64,000 nucleotides of DNA from Bacillota bacterium (GTDB lineage Bacteria; Bacillota; Clostridia; Christensenellales; Aristaeellaceae): positions 1-64,000 of the forward strand of contig JAEYRW010000085.1 in NCBI GenBank assembly GCA_023435435.1, in the 5' to 3' direction. Below are positions 1 through 9,363 of this stretch, piece after piece. The notes beneath the pieces were generated by a model. The model was not told the origin of the DNA. It made no database searches and saw nothing but the letters and a program-made list of their open reading frames with translations. Position numbers and translations under genes: made by a program. The first letter of the stretch is position 1, and every line of letters begins with the position of its first letter.

Positions 1-368
1 CCGCGGGGGCGCCCGGCCTCGATGCCCTCCGCCAGCGCCCTGCGCACGCCGATCGCCTCGTCCGCGAGGTTGCGCGCCGAGAGCCCCGTCCAGTCCACGA
101 ACGCCATGCCGACGAGGAGCGGCCAGCGCCCGAAGCGCGAGAGGACATACAGGAACGCCCCGGTGACCGCCATGGTCAAAAGCACCGTCGAGGCGGTCAG
201 GAAAACCGCCGAGACGCGCAGGTTTCCGCCCCGCGCCCGCAGCCGCTTCTCCGCATACGAAATGAACTTCCCGATGAAACGCACCGGATGCGGGAACCAT
301 TCGGGGTCTCCAATCAATCCGTCAAGCACGTACCCGATGAGAAGCGCCAGCGCCCAGTCGCCCATCAT
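1..368 (-). CDS. cbiB: Adenosylcobinamide-phosphate synthase CbiB (partial)
   Basis: This is the N-terminal part (about 122 residues) of the membrane enzyme that attaches aminopropanol phosphate to adenosylcobyric acid. The visible protein starts MMGDWALALLIGYVLDG and has the family's conserved GDPEWFPHPVRFIG segment at about residues 20-33, followed by a hydrophobic membrane stretch near residues 55-78. The start ATG overlaps the cbiP stop codon (ATGATG/TGA), so it is translationally coupled as the last visible gene of the cob operon. The rest lies beyond the left edge. The identification is firm; only the choice between two adjacent ATG codons (368 or 365) is open. Confidence 0.93.
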   Translation of the reverse strand, partial: MMGDWALALLIGYVLDGLIGDPEWFPHPVRFIGKFISYAEKRLRARGGNLRVSAVFLTASTVLLTMAVTGAFLYVLSRFGRWPLLVGMAFVDWTGLSARNLADEAIGVRRALAEGIEAGRPR

Positions 369-1873
369 ACCTCACCCCGCAGCACTTTGTACACAAGGTC
401 CATGTCGAGGCTCGCGCGCACGATATCCGCCAGCCGATCAAATTCCCGTTCGCGGAACTGATCCATGGTGAGCGACGCCCCGCCCCGCGCGGAGAATCCT
501 TTTTGGGCGCACGCGCAATCCACGACGGCACGCGCCAGATGCCCGTTGTCGAACAGGCCGTGGACATAGCTCCCCAACACATTTCCGCGTTCGTTGCGCA
601 CGCCGTCGATTCCCGCCCGGGACGAAAGCCGGAGCCACGGCACCGCGCCCCCGCCGTAGAAATTGGTGCCCGCGTGAATTTCATAGCCGTCCACCGTCGC
701 GCCCTCGAGGGCGGAGAGCCAGCACGCCCCGCCCTCGATTGTGCCGCGCGCCTGCACGGTGGTCTTTTCGGGCAAAAATTCCACGTCCATGTCGAGAAGT
801 CCCAGTCCCGCCACTTCCGTCACGCGGGATTCCACGTGCAGGGGATCCGAGAGCCTGTTCGCCAGCATCTGGTATCCGCCGCACACGCCCATCACCAGCC
901 CGCCCTTGCGGGCGTGGCGCACCACGGCAGCATCCATGCCCCGGTTGCGGAGGGCGAGCAAATCCTCGATGGTGTTCTTGGTGCCGGGCAGGATGACCAC
1001 GTCCGCGCTTTCCAGGTCGGCGGGCTTTTCCGCATAGCGCACGCGCGCGCCCTCCGCCAAAGAAAGTGCCTGAAAGTCCGTGAAGTTGGAAATGTGGGGA
1101 AGCCGCACCACCGCGATTTCCACGTCCCCTGTTCCCGCCACGCGGTGAAAGCGTTCCGTCACGCTGTCCTCGTCCTCGAGCTCGACTTCCGTCCACGGGA
1201 TGACCCCCGCCACGGGCACGCGGATCAAATCCTCCAGCATTTTAAGCCCCGGTTCGAGGATTTTGACGTCTCCCCGGAACTTGTTGATGATTGTCCCCTT
1301 GACCCGGGCGCGCTCCTCGGGGGTCAGAAGCATCACGGTTCCGTAGAGGGACGCGAACACGCCGCCGAGGTTGATGTCGCCCACGAGCAGGACCGGCGCG
1401 TCGGCCGCCTGCGCCATGGACATGTTCACGATGTCGCCTTCCCGCAGGTTGATTTCCGCCGGGCTCCCCGCGCCTTCGATGACGACGAAATCCACCTGGG
1501 ATTCGAGCGCGTCGTACGTCTCGCGGATCATGCGCCTCAGTTCGGGCTTGTATGTGTGATACTCCATGGCGGTCATGTTGCCGATGGGTTTCCCGTTCAC
1601 CACCACCTGGCTGCGCCGGTCGGAGGTGGGCTTCAGGAGCACCGGATTCATTTTGACGCTGGGCTCGACGCCCGCCGCCTGGGCCTGCGTCACCTGGGCG
1701 CGCCCCATTTCCAAGCCTTCCCTGGTGGCGAAGGAGTTGAGCGCCATGTTCTGCGCCTTGAACGGCGCCACCCTGTATCCGTCCTGCTTCAAAATCCGAA
1801 GAAGCGCGGCGCAGATCACGCTCTTTCCCACGGACGAGCCCGTTCCCTGGATCATGATACACTTTCCGCGCAT
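365..1873 (-). CDS. cbiP: Cobyric acid synthase CbiP
   Basis: A glutamine-dependent amidotransferase of 502 residues that amidates side chains b, d, e and g of adenosylcobyrinic acid a,c-diamide. An N-terminal dethiobiotin-synthetase-like ATP-binding domain carries the P-loop GTGSSVGKS at residues 10-18 and the family segment KAQNMALNSF. The C-terminal class I glutaminase-like domain has the nucleophile motif VMGVCGGYQML and a late histidine in SYVHGLFDN. Length is normal for the family. The start at 1873 is preceded by AAGGAGGAG. The gene sits between cbiJ and cbiB in the riboswitch-controlled cob operon, in its expected late pathway position. Confidence 0.96.
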   Translation of the reverse strand: MRGKCIMIQGTGSSVGKSVICAALLRILKQDGYRVAPFKAQNMALNSFATREGLEMGRAQVTQAQAAGVEPSVKMNPVLLKPTSDRRSQVVVNGKPIGNMTAMEYHTYKPELRRMIRETYDALESQVDFVVIEGAGSPAEINLREGDIVNMSMAQAADAPVLLVGDINLGGVFASLYGTVMLLTPEERARVKGTIINKFRGDVKILEPGLKMLEDLIRVPVAGVIPWTEVELEDEDSVTERFHRVAGTGDVEIAVVRLPHISNFTDFQALSLAEGARVRYAEKPADLESADVVILPGTKNTIEDLLALRNRGMDAAVVRHARKGGLVMGVCGGYQMLANRLSDPLHVESRVTEVAGLGLLDMDVEFLPEKTTVQARGTIEGGACWLSALEGATVDGYEIHAGTNFYGGGAVPWLRLSSRAGIDGVRNERGNVLGSYVHGLFDNGHLARAVVDCACAQKGFSARGGASLTMDQFREREFDRLADIVRASLDMDLVYKVLRGEV

Positions 1874-1874
1874 G

Positions 1875-2576
1875 TTACTCCTCCTTCGGCCTGCGAATGA
1901 CCACGACGTGGATGTCCCGCGCCAGCGCGGGAATGATTTTATCTGTGACGCCGCCCGGCTCGCCCGAGTCCTTTGTGGCCATGACGCGGATTTTCAGCGC
2001 GTCGTACAAGGCGGCGTTGAGGGCGAGGGGAAACGGTCCCTGCATGGCGACCACGTGCCCGGGCGGGAGTCCCAACGCCTCGCATAATTGAAGAACGCCC
2101 GACGTGGGCAGAACGCGCGCGAAAACCCGTTCGAGGGGGAGCGTGCGCGCATAGACGGAAAGGGTGTGGCTGCCTGTGGTGAGCAGGATGTTCCCTGCCG
2201 TGCGCGCAAGTGCCGCCGCCGCTTCCGCCGGAGAGGAAACCCATTCCACGCCGTCCCTCCACGTGCTGTCCTCGCTGCCCGCGCGGGCGATTCGCCGAAG
2301 GGGAACCGCTGCGCGCCGCGCCGCACGGCGGATGTTTTCACGCGCGCGCACGGCAAAAGGGTGGGTGGCGTCGACGATCTCGTCCGGCCTTTCCGCCGCG
2401 ATCAATTCGCACATTTCGTCCTCGCCCATTGCCCGGACGACCACCCGCGCACCGGACGGCAAAAGCAGCCGCGCGTATTCGCTCGTTACGCACGCGACGA
2501 CGCCGTCCCCCGCGCGGAGGCGCTCCTCGGTGGCCGTACGGCCCTCCGTCGTGCCGCCGAAAATCATCACGTTCAT
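1875..2576 (-). CDS. cbiJ: Cobalt-precorrin-6A reductase CbiJ
   Basis: A 233-residue NAD(P)H-dependent reductase that reduces cobalt-precorrin-6A during anaerobic corrin synthesis. The N-terminus MNVMIFGGTTEGR is the typical nucleotide-binding start of the CbiJ/CobK family. The conserved DATHPFA motif (about residue 69), the TTGSHTL segment and the C-terminal ATKDSGEPGG motif are all present. The start ATG overlaps the stop of cobD by four bases (ATGA). No lesion is seen. Confidence 0.95.
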   Translation of the reverse strand: MNVMIFGGTTEGRTATEERLRAGDGVVACVTSEYARLLLPSGARVVVRAMGEDEMCELIAAERPDEIVDATHPFAVRARENIRRAARRAAVPLRRIARAGSEDSTWRDGVEWVSSPAEAAAALARTAGNILLTTGSHTLSVYARTLPLERVFARVLPTSGVLQLCEALGLPPGHVVAMQGPFPLALNAALYDALKIRVMATKDSGEPGGVTDKIIPALARDIHVVVIRRPKEE

Positions 2577-3541
2577 GAAATTGCCTCCGAAAGTACCCTG
2601 ACGAGCCGCGCGTTTTCGGCCTCGGTCTTGACCGCGACGCGCAAAAAGCTGTCACCCAACCCGAAGGACGCGCAGGTTCTGACCAAAATGCCTTTGGCCT
2701 TGAGCCGTTCCGCCGCCGCGTCCATGGGGCGGCGGAAGTCCGCCAGAAGGAAGTTCGTCCGGGAGGGGAAAACGTCCGCGTCCAGTCCGCGCAATGCCGC
2801 CGCCAGCGCTTCCCGCCGAAGCATGTTGGTTTTGCGATCCTCGTCCAGCTTGTCCAAATGACCGGGCAATTCCCGGGCGATGGCCGCGGCGAAGGCGTTC
2901 AGGGACCAGGGCACGGCGCACTTTTCATATCCTTTGACCGCCTCGGGCGCGGCGATCAGATAACCCAGCCGCACCCCCGGCACGCACAGCGCCTTGGTGA
3001 GGGAACCGACCACGACAAGCTCGCCCGCCGCTGCCCGTTCGCGCACGCTGATTTCGGGACAGAAATCCACGAACGCCTCGTCCACGCACAGTTTCGCATC
3101 CGACGTTCGTGCCATTTCCAACACCCGTTCCCGGGAGAGCGCCGCCCCCGTGGGGTTGTTGGGATTGCACAGGAAAACCGTGTCCCCCTTCTTCGCGTCC
3201 CCGGACGCAAGCGCCCGCCCGCATGCCGCCGCCCGGCGGGCATATTCGCCGAAGGTGGGCGGATGCACGATCACGCGGCCCGTCCCCGCGCGGCACACGC
3301 AGTCGATGGCCTCGATGCCCCCCGCGGTGGGCAGCACGCACGCGGCTGGAACGCCCGCGTACGCCGCGATGCCTTCCCGCGCGGCGCCCATGGCGAGGTC
3401 GGGGTAAAACTTTACCTCGCCCATGGCGCGCCCGAGGGCGGCCCGCACCCAACTCGGCGGCCCCTCCGGCCGAAGGTTCGCTGAAAAATCGAGCCAGGCA
3501 TCGGGCGATGCGCCCTGCCAGACGTTTCCTCCGTGAATCAT
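2573..3541 (-). CDS. cobD: Threonine-phosphate decarboxylase CobD
   Basis: A PLP-dependent aminotransferase-fold enzyme of 322 residues that decarboxylates L-threonine-O-3-phosphate to the aminopropanol phosphate linker used by CbiB. It begins MIHGGNVW, contains FLCNPNNPTG (substrate/PLP binding, near residue 123) and the Schiff-base lysine K183 in SLTKALCVPGVRLGY. The reading frame is open further upstream, but the start at 3541 is preferred: it overlaps the cbiA stop (ATGA) and lies 8 bp after GGGAGG, whereas the ATG at 3547 is too close to that site. Linker synthesis is thus encoded in the same operon as its user, cbiB. Confidence 0.94.
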   Translation of the reverse strand: MIHGGNVWQGASPDAWLDFSANLRPEGPPSWVRAALGRAMGEVKFYPDLAMGAAREGIAAYAGVPAACVLPTAGGIEAIDCVCRAGTGRVIVHPPTFGEYARRAAACGRALASGDAKKGDTVFLCNPNNPTGAALSRERVLEMARTSDAKLCVDEAFVDFCPEISVRERAAAGELVVVGSLTKALCVPGVRLGYLIAAPEAVKGYEKCAVPWSLNAFAAAIARELPGHLDKLDEDRKTNMLRREALAAALRGLDADVFPSRTNFLLADFRRPMDAAAERLKAKGILVRTCASFGLGDSFLRVAVKTEAENARLVRVLSEAIS

Positions 3542-4842
3542 GGCCATAACCTCCCGATGAGTTCCGGATGGGATGAAAAATGCAGGTGGGGAAAGCCCGC
3601 CAGCGCGTTCTTCCGCGCGTAACCGCATGCCCACGTCTTTTCCGGCGCGCTCGCCTTGCGCACCCGGAACGCGCGGTGAACCGGCTCCGCGGGCTCCGCC
3701 ACCGCGTGGTGGAATTCGTGGGCGGGGTAGGTGAAGCCTGCCTCATCTTCGACGATTGCGTACCCGAAGTGCTGAAGCCTGTCCGTCATGCGGCATTCGA
3801 TGGGGAAAAAGCCCACCATCTCCCGCCCGTCGATGGCGCGGGACAGGTACATGAGCCCGCCGCATTCCGCGTAGCAGTAGAGGCCGGATTCCAGCGCGCG
3901 GCGCACGCTTTCCCGCATGGAGCGGTTCGCCGCGAGCTGTTCCGCGAACACCTCCGGAAATCCGCCGCCAATGTACAGCCCGCTGAGATTCTCCGGCAGC
4001 GCTTGGTCGCGCAGCGGCGAAAATTCGGCAATCTCCATGCCGCTTTCCCGCAGCATCCGCAGGTTTTCTTCGTAATAAAACGAGAACGCCTCGTCCCGCG
4101 CCACGCCCAACCGATATCCCGCGCGCCGCGGAAGGGCGGCGAGGCTTCCCTCCAGCTTCGGGGCCTCCGCGGCCAGGGCGACGAGCATGTCGAGATCCAC
4201 GGTCGCCCGGGCGTTTTCCGCCGCGCGCCGAAGTTTTTCCGAGAGCGCGTCCGTCTCTCCGGCGGGCACCAGCCCCAGATGGCGGCTGGGCAGGTCGAGG
4301 GCAGCGTCCTTGCGGAGATATCCCGCGCAGGGAAGGGCGGTGTAGTAGGAAACCGCTTCGCGCACGAGTTCGTAGTGCCGCGCCGAAGAGACGCGATTGA
4401 CCAGCACCGCGCGGATGCCGCTCTCAGGCACCAGCGTTTGAAAACCCCGCACCGTGGCGGCTACGCTGGCGGCGCCTCCGGACGCGTCCACCACGAGAAC
4501 GGCGGACGTTCCGGTGACGCGCGCCATTTCATGTGTCGAGCATTTGAGGCGCACAGCGTCCAGCCCGTCGTAATAGCCCATCACACCCTCGATGACCGCG
4601 ATGTCGCTTGCCGCCTCCGCCCGGGCGAGCACCGCGCGCACGGCGCTTTCACCCATGAGGAATGGATCGAGGTTGTGGGAAGCCCGGCCGCACGCCGCCC
4701 GGTGAAAGCTAGGATCGATGTAGTCCGGCCCGACCTTGCAAGGCGCGACGGAAAGTCCGCGCGCTTTGAGCGCCGCCATGACGGACAGCGAAACCGTGGT
4801 CTTTCCGCAGCCGCTGGACGCCCCGCCGATGAGAAGCCTCAC
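3538..4842 (-). CDS. cbiA: Cobyrinic acid a,c-diamide synthase CbiA
   Basis: A 434-residue glutamine amidotransferase that amidates carboxylates a and c of cob(II)yrinate. The P-loop GGASSGCGKTT is at residues 6-16, followed by the CKVGPDYIDP motif typical of CbiA. The glutaminase-like C-terminal half has the cysteine motif YCYAECGGLMYL and a terminal histidine region (HLHFSSHPEL). A GTG start at 4842 is chosen because it overlaps the cbiC stop as GTGA and puts the P-loop at the usual distance from the N-terminus; the open frame runs further upstream, but that part is antisense-like noise inside cbiC. Confidence 0.95.
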   Translation of the reverse strand: MRLLIGGASSGCGKTTVSLSVMAALKARGLSVAPCKVGPDYIDPSFHRAACGRASHNLDPFLMGESAVRAVLARAEAASDIAVIEGVMGYYDGLDAVRLKCSTHEMARVTGTSAVLVVDASGGAASVAATVRGFQTLVPESGIRAVLVNRVSSARHYELVREAVSYYTALPCAGYLRKDAALDLPSRHLGLVPAGETDALSEKLRRAAENARATVDLDMLVALAAEAPKLEGSLAALPRRAGYRLGVARDEAFSFYYEENLRMLRESGMEIAEFSPLRDQALPENLSGLYIGGGFPEVFAEQLAANRSMRESVRRALESGLYCYAECGGLMYLSRAIDGREMVGFFPIECRMTDRLQHFGYAIVEDEAGFTYPAHEFHHAVAEPAEPVHRAFRVRKASAPEKTWACGYARKNALAGFPHLHFSSHPELIGRLWP

Positions 4843-5447
4843 GCGCGCACCCCCTCGATGCCGTAGAAAAGCGCGTTCATGATCGCCGCCGCCACGCCGC
4901 TGCCCCCGCGCCGTCCCATGGCGACGATGGCGGGAATGCCGCTCTCCCACAGCCGCTGTTTCACCTCGACGACGTTGACAAAACCCACGGGCGCGCCGAT
5001 GACGGCGACATCTTCCGGGAATGGACCGTCGAGCAGCGGCATGAGAAACGTGGGCGCGTTCCCGCACACGAATACCTTCGGCCCTTTTCCGGCAAGCGCG
5101 CGCTCCATGGAAACCGTCGCCCGCGTCGCGCCCCGGGCCTTTGCCTCCGCCGCGACATCCGGTTCCGCCATGTGGCATAAAAGGCGCACACGCAGCCTTT
5201 CGGCGGCGGGCTTGCTGATCCCGGCCAGCGCCATGTTGGTGTCAGTTACCACCGTCGCGCCGCCTTTCAGCATTTCGCGGATGCGCGGAACGATCCCGTC
5301 CGTAAAGCGCAGGCTTTCCGCAAAGGAAAAATCCGCCGTCGCGTGAATCACCCGCATGACGACGGGCCTTACCTCGTCCGCGAGTGGAACCGTCAGTTCG
5401 GATGCGATGATTTCCATGCTGCGCCGCTCGATTTCGCCGGGCTTCAT
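4839..5447 (-). CDS. cbiC: Cobalt-precorrin-8 methylmutase CbiC
   Basis: A 202-residue enzyme that migrates the C-11 methyl group to C-12, giving cobyrinic acid. The catalytic histidine is visible as H35 in RVIHATADF, and the conserved TDTNMALAGI segment follows near residue 90. The ATG at 5447 is used rather than an upstream TTG because it overlaps the cobO stop (TGATG). Length matches the family. Downstream it is coupled to cbiA by GTGA. Confidence 0.95.
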   Translation of the reverse strand: MKPGEIERRSMEIIASELTVPLADEVRPVVMRVIHATADFSFAESLRFTDGIVPRIREMLKGGATVVTDTNMALAGISKPAAERLRVRLLCHMAEPDVAAEAKARGATRATVSMERALAGKGPKVFVCGNAPTFLMPLLDGPFPEDVAVIGAPVGFVNVVEVKQRLWESGIPAIVAMGRRGGSGVAAAIMNALFYGIEGVRA

Positions 5448-5968
5448 CAAAGCTCAATCCCCCTTCGCGCGCCCACGCCCCGGTCGTATGGGTGGCGGAT
5501 TTTCATGATTTCACTCACATAGTCCGCACGTTCCCGCAAGGATTCCGGCGCGTGCCGGCCCGTAACCACCACCTCGCCGGATTTGAGTCCAGCTTCGACG
5601 AGCCGCCACATGTCCGCTTCGGCGGTCAGTCCCCGGTTCACTGCCATCGCCAGCTCGTCAAACACCATCAATCCCGGTTTTTCCGTGTTCACATCTTCGA
5701 TCAGCCGCTCGAGTTGAGCCGTCTGGCGGACGCGTGCCTCGGCTTTTTCTGCGTCCGTCATCCTGAAGGTAAACTTCCCGATGGGCGCGGCCTCGAACAC
5801 GCGCGCCTCGGAAAAGCGCGCGAGCGCCGCGAGCTCTCCCGAACGCCCGGTTTTCAGAAACTGTGCCACCAGCACCCGCCGCCCCTGCCCGATGGCGCGC
5901 AGCGCCAGCCCCATGGCCGCGGTGGTCTTGCCCTTGCCCTCTCCCGTGTACAAATGCAGCAGATTCAT
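5447..5968 (-). CDS. cobO: Cob(I)yrinic acid a,c-diamide adenosyltransferase CobO/BtuR
   Basis: A 173-residue CobA/CobO/BtuR-type adenosyltransferase that transfers the 5'-deoxyadenosyl group of ATP to cob(I)alamin-type substrates. The short N-terminus leads straight into the P-loop YTGEGKGKTTAA (residues 7-18). The FDELAMAVNRG and VVTGRHAPESL motifs of the family follow. The ATG at 5968 overlaps the cbiD stop (ATGA), which decides the start over an in-frame TTG 12 bases upstream. Confidence 0.95.
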   Translation of the reverse strand: MNLLHLYTGEGKGKTTAAMGLALRAIGQGRRVLVAQFLKTGRSGELAALARFSEARVFEAAPIGKFTFRMTDAEKAEARVRQTAQLERLIEDVNTEKPGLMVFDELAMAVNRGLTAEADMWRLVEAGLKSGEVVVTGRHAPESLRERADYVSEIMKIRHPYDRGVGARRGIEL

Positions 5969-7026
5969 GGTCTCAGCCAACGGTTTTCATCCCCCCGCAT
6001 GCGCGCACTCGCGCCAATGACCACGCCCGCAAGATACGCAACGTCCACTTCCAGCGCCCCGCGCACCCGCGCCTCGCAGTACCTTTGCGCGGCGTCCGCC
6101 AGGCGCGCCCATACGCCGGAATAGCCCGCCCCTTCGATCTCGGAAAGCGCCGCCTCGGTGGTGGCACAGCCGTACACCCGTTCGAGGAGTGCCGCGGGCG
6201 CGCGCATCAGCGCCAGGTGGGCGAGGATGGGCTCCAGCCGCGCGTCGCCGTACTTGCTGTGGGTCTGCATGACCCCGGCGGCGACCTTGGAGAGCTTTCC
6301 CGGGTGCCCGGCGACGAGCACGCGGGAGAAGCCCTGCCGGGCGGCCTCGTCCAGCGCGAAGCCCACGAAATTGCTCATTTGAACCACCGGAACGCCGGGA
6401 AACCGCCGCGCGGCGGCCTCTTCGCCCTGATTGCCGAAGGCAAGCGCAACCGCGTCCGCGCCGCCCGCACGCCGCACGGAGAGTTCAAGGGCAATCGTCT
6501 CCGTAAGCGCATCCTCGCTCATGGGGCGGACGATCCCCGTCGTGCCCAATACGGACAGTCCGCCCCGGACGCCGAGGCGGGGGTTGAACGTCTTTTTCGC
6601 AATCTCCGCTCCGCCGGGAATGGACACCGTCACCCGTGCGGCGCGGACGGGATAGACGCTCCGGACCGCCCTTTCGATCATTTCCCGGGGCACGGGGTTG
6701 ATCGCCGCCTCGCCCGCGGGCACCTTCAGCCCGGGAAGCGTCACGGTTCCCACACCTTCCCCCGCGCAAAACGACACGTTCCCGTCCGCGTTTAAAATCT
6801 CTACCCGGGCGCGTACCTCGCAGCCGTTGGTGGCATCCGGATCGTCGCCCGCGTCCTTGATGACGCCGCACGTGAAGTCGCCCCGTTCGAGGATCTCCGC
6901 GCGGAACGCGCGCCCCGCGGGAACCACGATCTCCACCCGCGCGGGACATTCGCCGTCCCGCCGCCACAGACAGCTCGCCAGCGCCGCCGCCGCGGCGCAG
7001 CTTCCTGTGGTAAAGCCCTCCCTCAT
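5965..7026 (-). CDS. cbiD: Cobalt-precorrin-5B C1-methyltransferase CbiD
   Basis: A 353-residue SAM-dependent methyltransferase specific to the anaerobic (early cobalt insertion) pathway; it methylates C-1 of cobalt-precorrin-5B. The N-terminus MREGFTTGSCAAAAA is diagnostic, and the DDPDATNGCE and HPGKLSK motifs are present. The gene is coupled by ATGA overlaps on both sides. Its presence, with cbiG and cbiK, marks the oxygen-independent route. Confidence 0.96.
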   Translation of the reverse strand: MREGFTTGSCAAAAALASCLWRRDGECPARVEIVVPAGRAFRAEILERGDFTCGVIKDAGDDPDATNGCEVRARVEILNADGNVSFCAGEGVGTVTLPGLKVPAGEAAINPVPREMIERAVRSVYPVRAARVTVSIPGGAEIAKKTFNPRLGVRGGLSVLGTTGIVRPMSEDALTETIALELSVRRAGGADAVALAFGNQGEEAAARRFPGVPVVQMSNFVGFALDEAARQGFSRVLVAGHPGKLSKVAAGVMQTHSKYGDARLEPILAHLALMRAPAALLERVYGCATTEAALSEIEGAGYSGVWARLADAAQRYCEARVRGALEVDVAYLAGVVIGASARMRGDENRWLRP

Positions 7027-7739
7027 TTGCGGTAGCCCCGGGGCGTCACCAGCCGCCCGTTCATTTGGACGGTCATGCTGTTGCCCACGATGACGGTGGT
7101 AAACATGTCGGCAGGCACTTCCGCGAGCCGGTCGAGGGGAGTGATTCCCTTTTCCCGCCCTTCCCGGGCGATGTTTCTGACCCAGCCGCAGACGGTCGTT
7201 CCCGGCAGGCGGGCAAGAAGGGTCTCTGCCGCCCGGGCGAGGTAATCCGCGCGCTTTTTGCTGGCGGGGTTATAGATGGCGATGGGGAAGTCTCCCCACG
7301 CCGCCGCCTCCAGACGCCGCCGGATGGTCTCCCAGGGCGTCAGAAGGTCGGAGAGGCTCACGATGGCCATATCCCCCGAAAGCGGCGCGCCGAGAATGGC
7401 CGAGGCGGCCAGCGCGGCGGTGACGCCGGGTACGATTTCCACATCGTCCTCGGGGTCCGTGAGTTCCAGAATCAGGCTCGCCATGCCGTAGACGGAGGCG
7501 TCGCCCGAGCACACCACCGCGACGGTCTTGCCCGCGCGGGAAAATTCCACCGCCGCGCGGCATCGCTCCACCTCGCCGCGCATGCCCGTGGTGAACGTTT
7601 CCCTGTCCGGGAATTCCCCACGGATGAGATCCACGTAGACGCCGTAGCCCACGATCACATCCGCCCGTTGGATGGCGCGCGTGGCCTCCCCCGTGCGCAT
7701 GCCGGAATGCCCCGGCCCGAGTCCCACGACATAGATCAC
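7023..7739 (-). CDS. cbiH: Cobalt-precorrin-3 C17-methyltransferase CbiH
   Basis: A 238-residue tetrapyrrole methylase that methylates C-17 and contracts the ring. The N-terminus IYVVGLGPGH, the GDASVYGMA motif and the SAM-site segment IAIYNPASKKR are family hallmarks. The GTG start at 7739 overlaps the cbiG stop (GTGA); the open frame extends about 30 codons upstream, but that part lies inside cbiG and is not homologous. It ends in an ATGA overlap with cbiD. Confidence 0.95.
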   Translation of the reverse strand: MIYVVGLGPGHSGMRTGEATRAIQRADVIVGYGVYVDLIRGEFPDRETFTTGMRGEVERCRAAVEFSRAGKTVAVVCSGDASVYGMASLILELTDPEDDVEIVPGVTAALAASAILGAPLSGDMAIVSLSDLLTPWETIRRRLEAAAWGDFPIAIYNPASKKRADYLARAAETLLARLPGTTVCGWVRNIAREGREKGITPLDRLAEVPADMFTTVIVGNSMTVQMNGRLVTPRGYRK

Positions 7740-8620
7740 GTGTTTTCCTCCCCGGCCAGCGCCAGCGTCATCCCTTTGTGTCTGGTCTTGCCCATCAAAA
7801 GCCGCCCGCCGGACGCGCACGCCGCGCGCTCGCACACGTTGCCCACGCCCACGGTTTTTTCCACATAGTCGGAGTGGGCGAACGCGCCGGGCACGGCCCG
7901 GAGTTCCTCCGCCGAATGGGTCAGAAGCGGCAGACGGTATTTTTCACAGAAGCGCAGAAGCGCCGCCTCGCCGATCTTCCGGTCGATGGTCGCAAGCGCG
8001 CGCACGGACAAGAGCGTCACGCCGCATGTTTTCAGAAAATCCAGCGCGCATTCCTCGAAGTATCCTTCGTCGACGCCGCGCTTGCAGCCCGCGCCCAGAA
8101 TGAGGGTGCGCGGCCGCAGGATCAGCGTCGCGGGAAACGGGGGCCGCAAATCGCGCTCGGTAATCATCACGCCCACCGCCCGGCCCGCGAGGGCGGCAGC
8201 GGAGACGGGGGCGATCATGGGCGGATTTTCGATGGCGCAGTCGTTTTTTACGGCCCAGACATCCACGGCGGGCACGCCGTTCAGGTCCGTGGCGGTGGTG
8301 ATGACCGGTTCCGCGCCCGTCAGTCGGGCGATCTGTTGCGCAAATTCGTTTGCGCCGCCGATGTGCCCGGAGAGGAGGGGAATGACATGCCTGCCCAGTT
8401 CGTCCATGACCACCACCGCCGGGTCGGTGGTCTTGCTTCTGATGTGCGGCGCGACGGCGCGCACGGCGATGCCGCACGCCCCGATGAACAAAAGCGCGTC
8501 GGCCGCGGGAAACGCCGAAGCCGCCCATTCCATGGCGCTTTTCGGCCTCTCCACAGGGAAGCCCAGCTTTTCGGCCCACGCCGCGCCCCGGTCGGTGAAC
8601 GCGGCCGCACGCACAGTCAC
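7736..8620 (-). CDS. cbiG: Cobalt-precorrin-5A hydrolase CbiG
   Basis: A 294-residue protein that opens the delta-lactone of cobalt-precorrin-5A, releasing the C-20 fragment as acetaldehyde. It shows the CbiG N-terminal motif FIGACGIAVRAVAPHI, the central PLLSGHIGGANE motif and the C-terminal LGAGCKRG motif with the ASGG and KGMTLA segments. The GTG start at 8620 overlaps the cbiF stop. It is somewhat shorter than enterobacterial CbiG but contains all recognisable blocks. Confidence 0.94.
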   Translation of the reverse strand: MTVRAAAFTDRGAAWAEKLGFPVERPKSAMEWAASAFPAADALLFIGACGIAVRAVAPHIRSKTTDPAVVVMDELGRHVIPLLSGHIGGANEFAQQIARLTGAEPVITTATDLNGVPAVDVWAVKNDCAIENPPMIAPVSAAALAGRAVGVMITERDLRPPFPATLILRPRTLILGAGCKRGVDEGYFEECALDFLKTCGVTLLSVRALATIDRKIGEAALLRFCEKYRLPLLTHSAEELRAVPGAFAHSDYVEKTVGVGNVCERAACASGGRLLMGKTRHKGMTLALAGEENT

Positions 8621-9363
8621 GGTTTCGCCTCGCGGCAGCCGTGGGAAAACGCGGGATCATAGAGTTTCGAACGCGCGTAATCGCCGTCCAGAAAGCGACC
8701 CACCAGCACCAGCGCGGTCTTCGTGATGCCCGCGCCGAGTTCCGGGAGATTTGCCACCGTGCCGCGCGCGATTTTTTCGTCCGGCCAGCTTGCCTTGTAC
8801 ACGATGGCCGCAGGGGTGTCCGGAGAATATCCCCCCGCGAGCAGCTCGTCCCGCAGTTTTTCCAGCATCCCGACGCTCAGGAACAGCACCATTGTCGCGC
8901 CGTGGGCGGCGAGCGCGGGGATGTTTTCCCGTTCAGGCACGCTCGTGCGCCCCGCCATGCGCGTGACGATCACCGTCTGGGAAACGTCCGGCAGCGTGTA
9001 CTCCGCCTCGAGGGCCGCGGCGGCCGCGCAGAAGGAGCTTACGCCGGGCACGACCCCGAACGGAAGGCCCCGGGCGCGCAGCGCGTCCATTTGTTCCCGG
9101 ATGGCGCCGTAGATGGAGGGATCGCCCGTGTGGAGCCGTACGACGGTTTCCGCCGGGCCGCGCGCCGCCATGGCGGAAACGACCTCCTCCAGCGTCATTT
9201 TCGCGCTGTCGAGGATTCCGCAGTTCGGCCCGCACAGGGACAGAAGCGCCGGATTGACCAGCGAGCCCGCGTACACGACGAGATCGGCGCTTTGCAGAAG
9301 CGCCTGCCCGCGCACCGTGATGAGGTCCGTGGCTCCGGGACCGGCACCCACGAAATAGATCAT
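8617..9363 (-). CDS. cbiF: Cobalt-precorrin-4 C11-methyltransferase CbiF
   Basis: A 248-residue SAM-dependent tetrapyrrole methylase acting on C-11. The N-terminal SAM loop is MIYFVGAGPGATDLIT; the conserved HTGDPSIYGA and VPGVSSFCAAAA segments are clear. The start overlaps the stop of cbiET (ATGA). Normal length, no lesion. Confidence 0.95.
   Translation of the reverse strand: MIYFVGAGPGATDLITVRGQALLQSADLVVYAGSLVNPALLSLCGPNCGILDSAKMTLEEVVSAMAARGPAETVVRLHTGDPSIYGAIREQMDALRARGLPFGVVPGVSSFCAAAAALEAEYTLPDVSQTVIVTRMAGRTSVPERENIPALAAHGATMVLFLSVGMLEKLRDELLAGGYSPDTPAAIVYKASWPDEKIARGTVANLPELGAGITKTALVLVGRFLDGDYARSKLYDPAFSHGCREAKP

Noticed and set aside
503..4866. Long plus-strand open frames (for example 503-1900 and 3580-4866) opposite the cob genes
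   Set aside because: They are antisense shadows of cbiP and cbiA caused by high third-position GC. They lack ribosome sites and recognisable domains.
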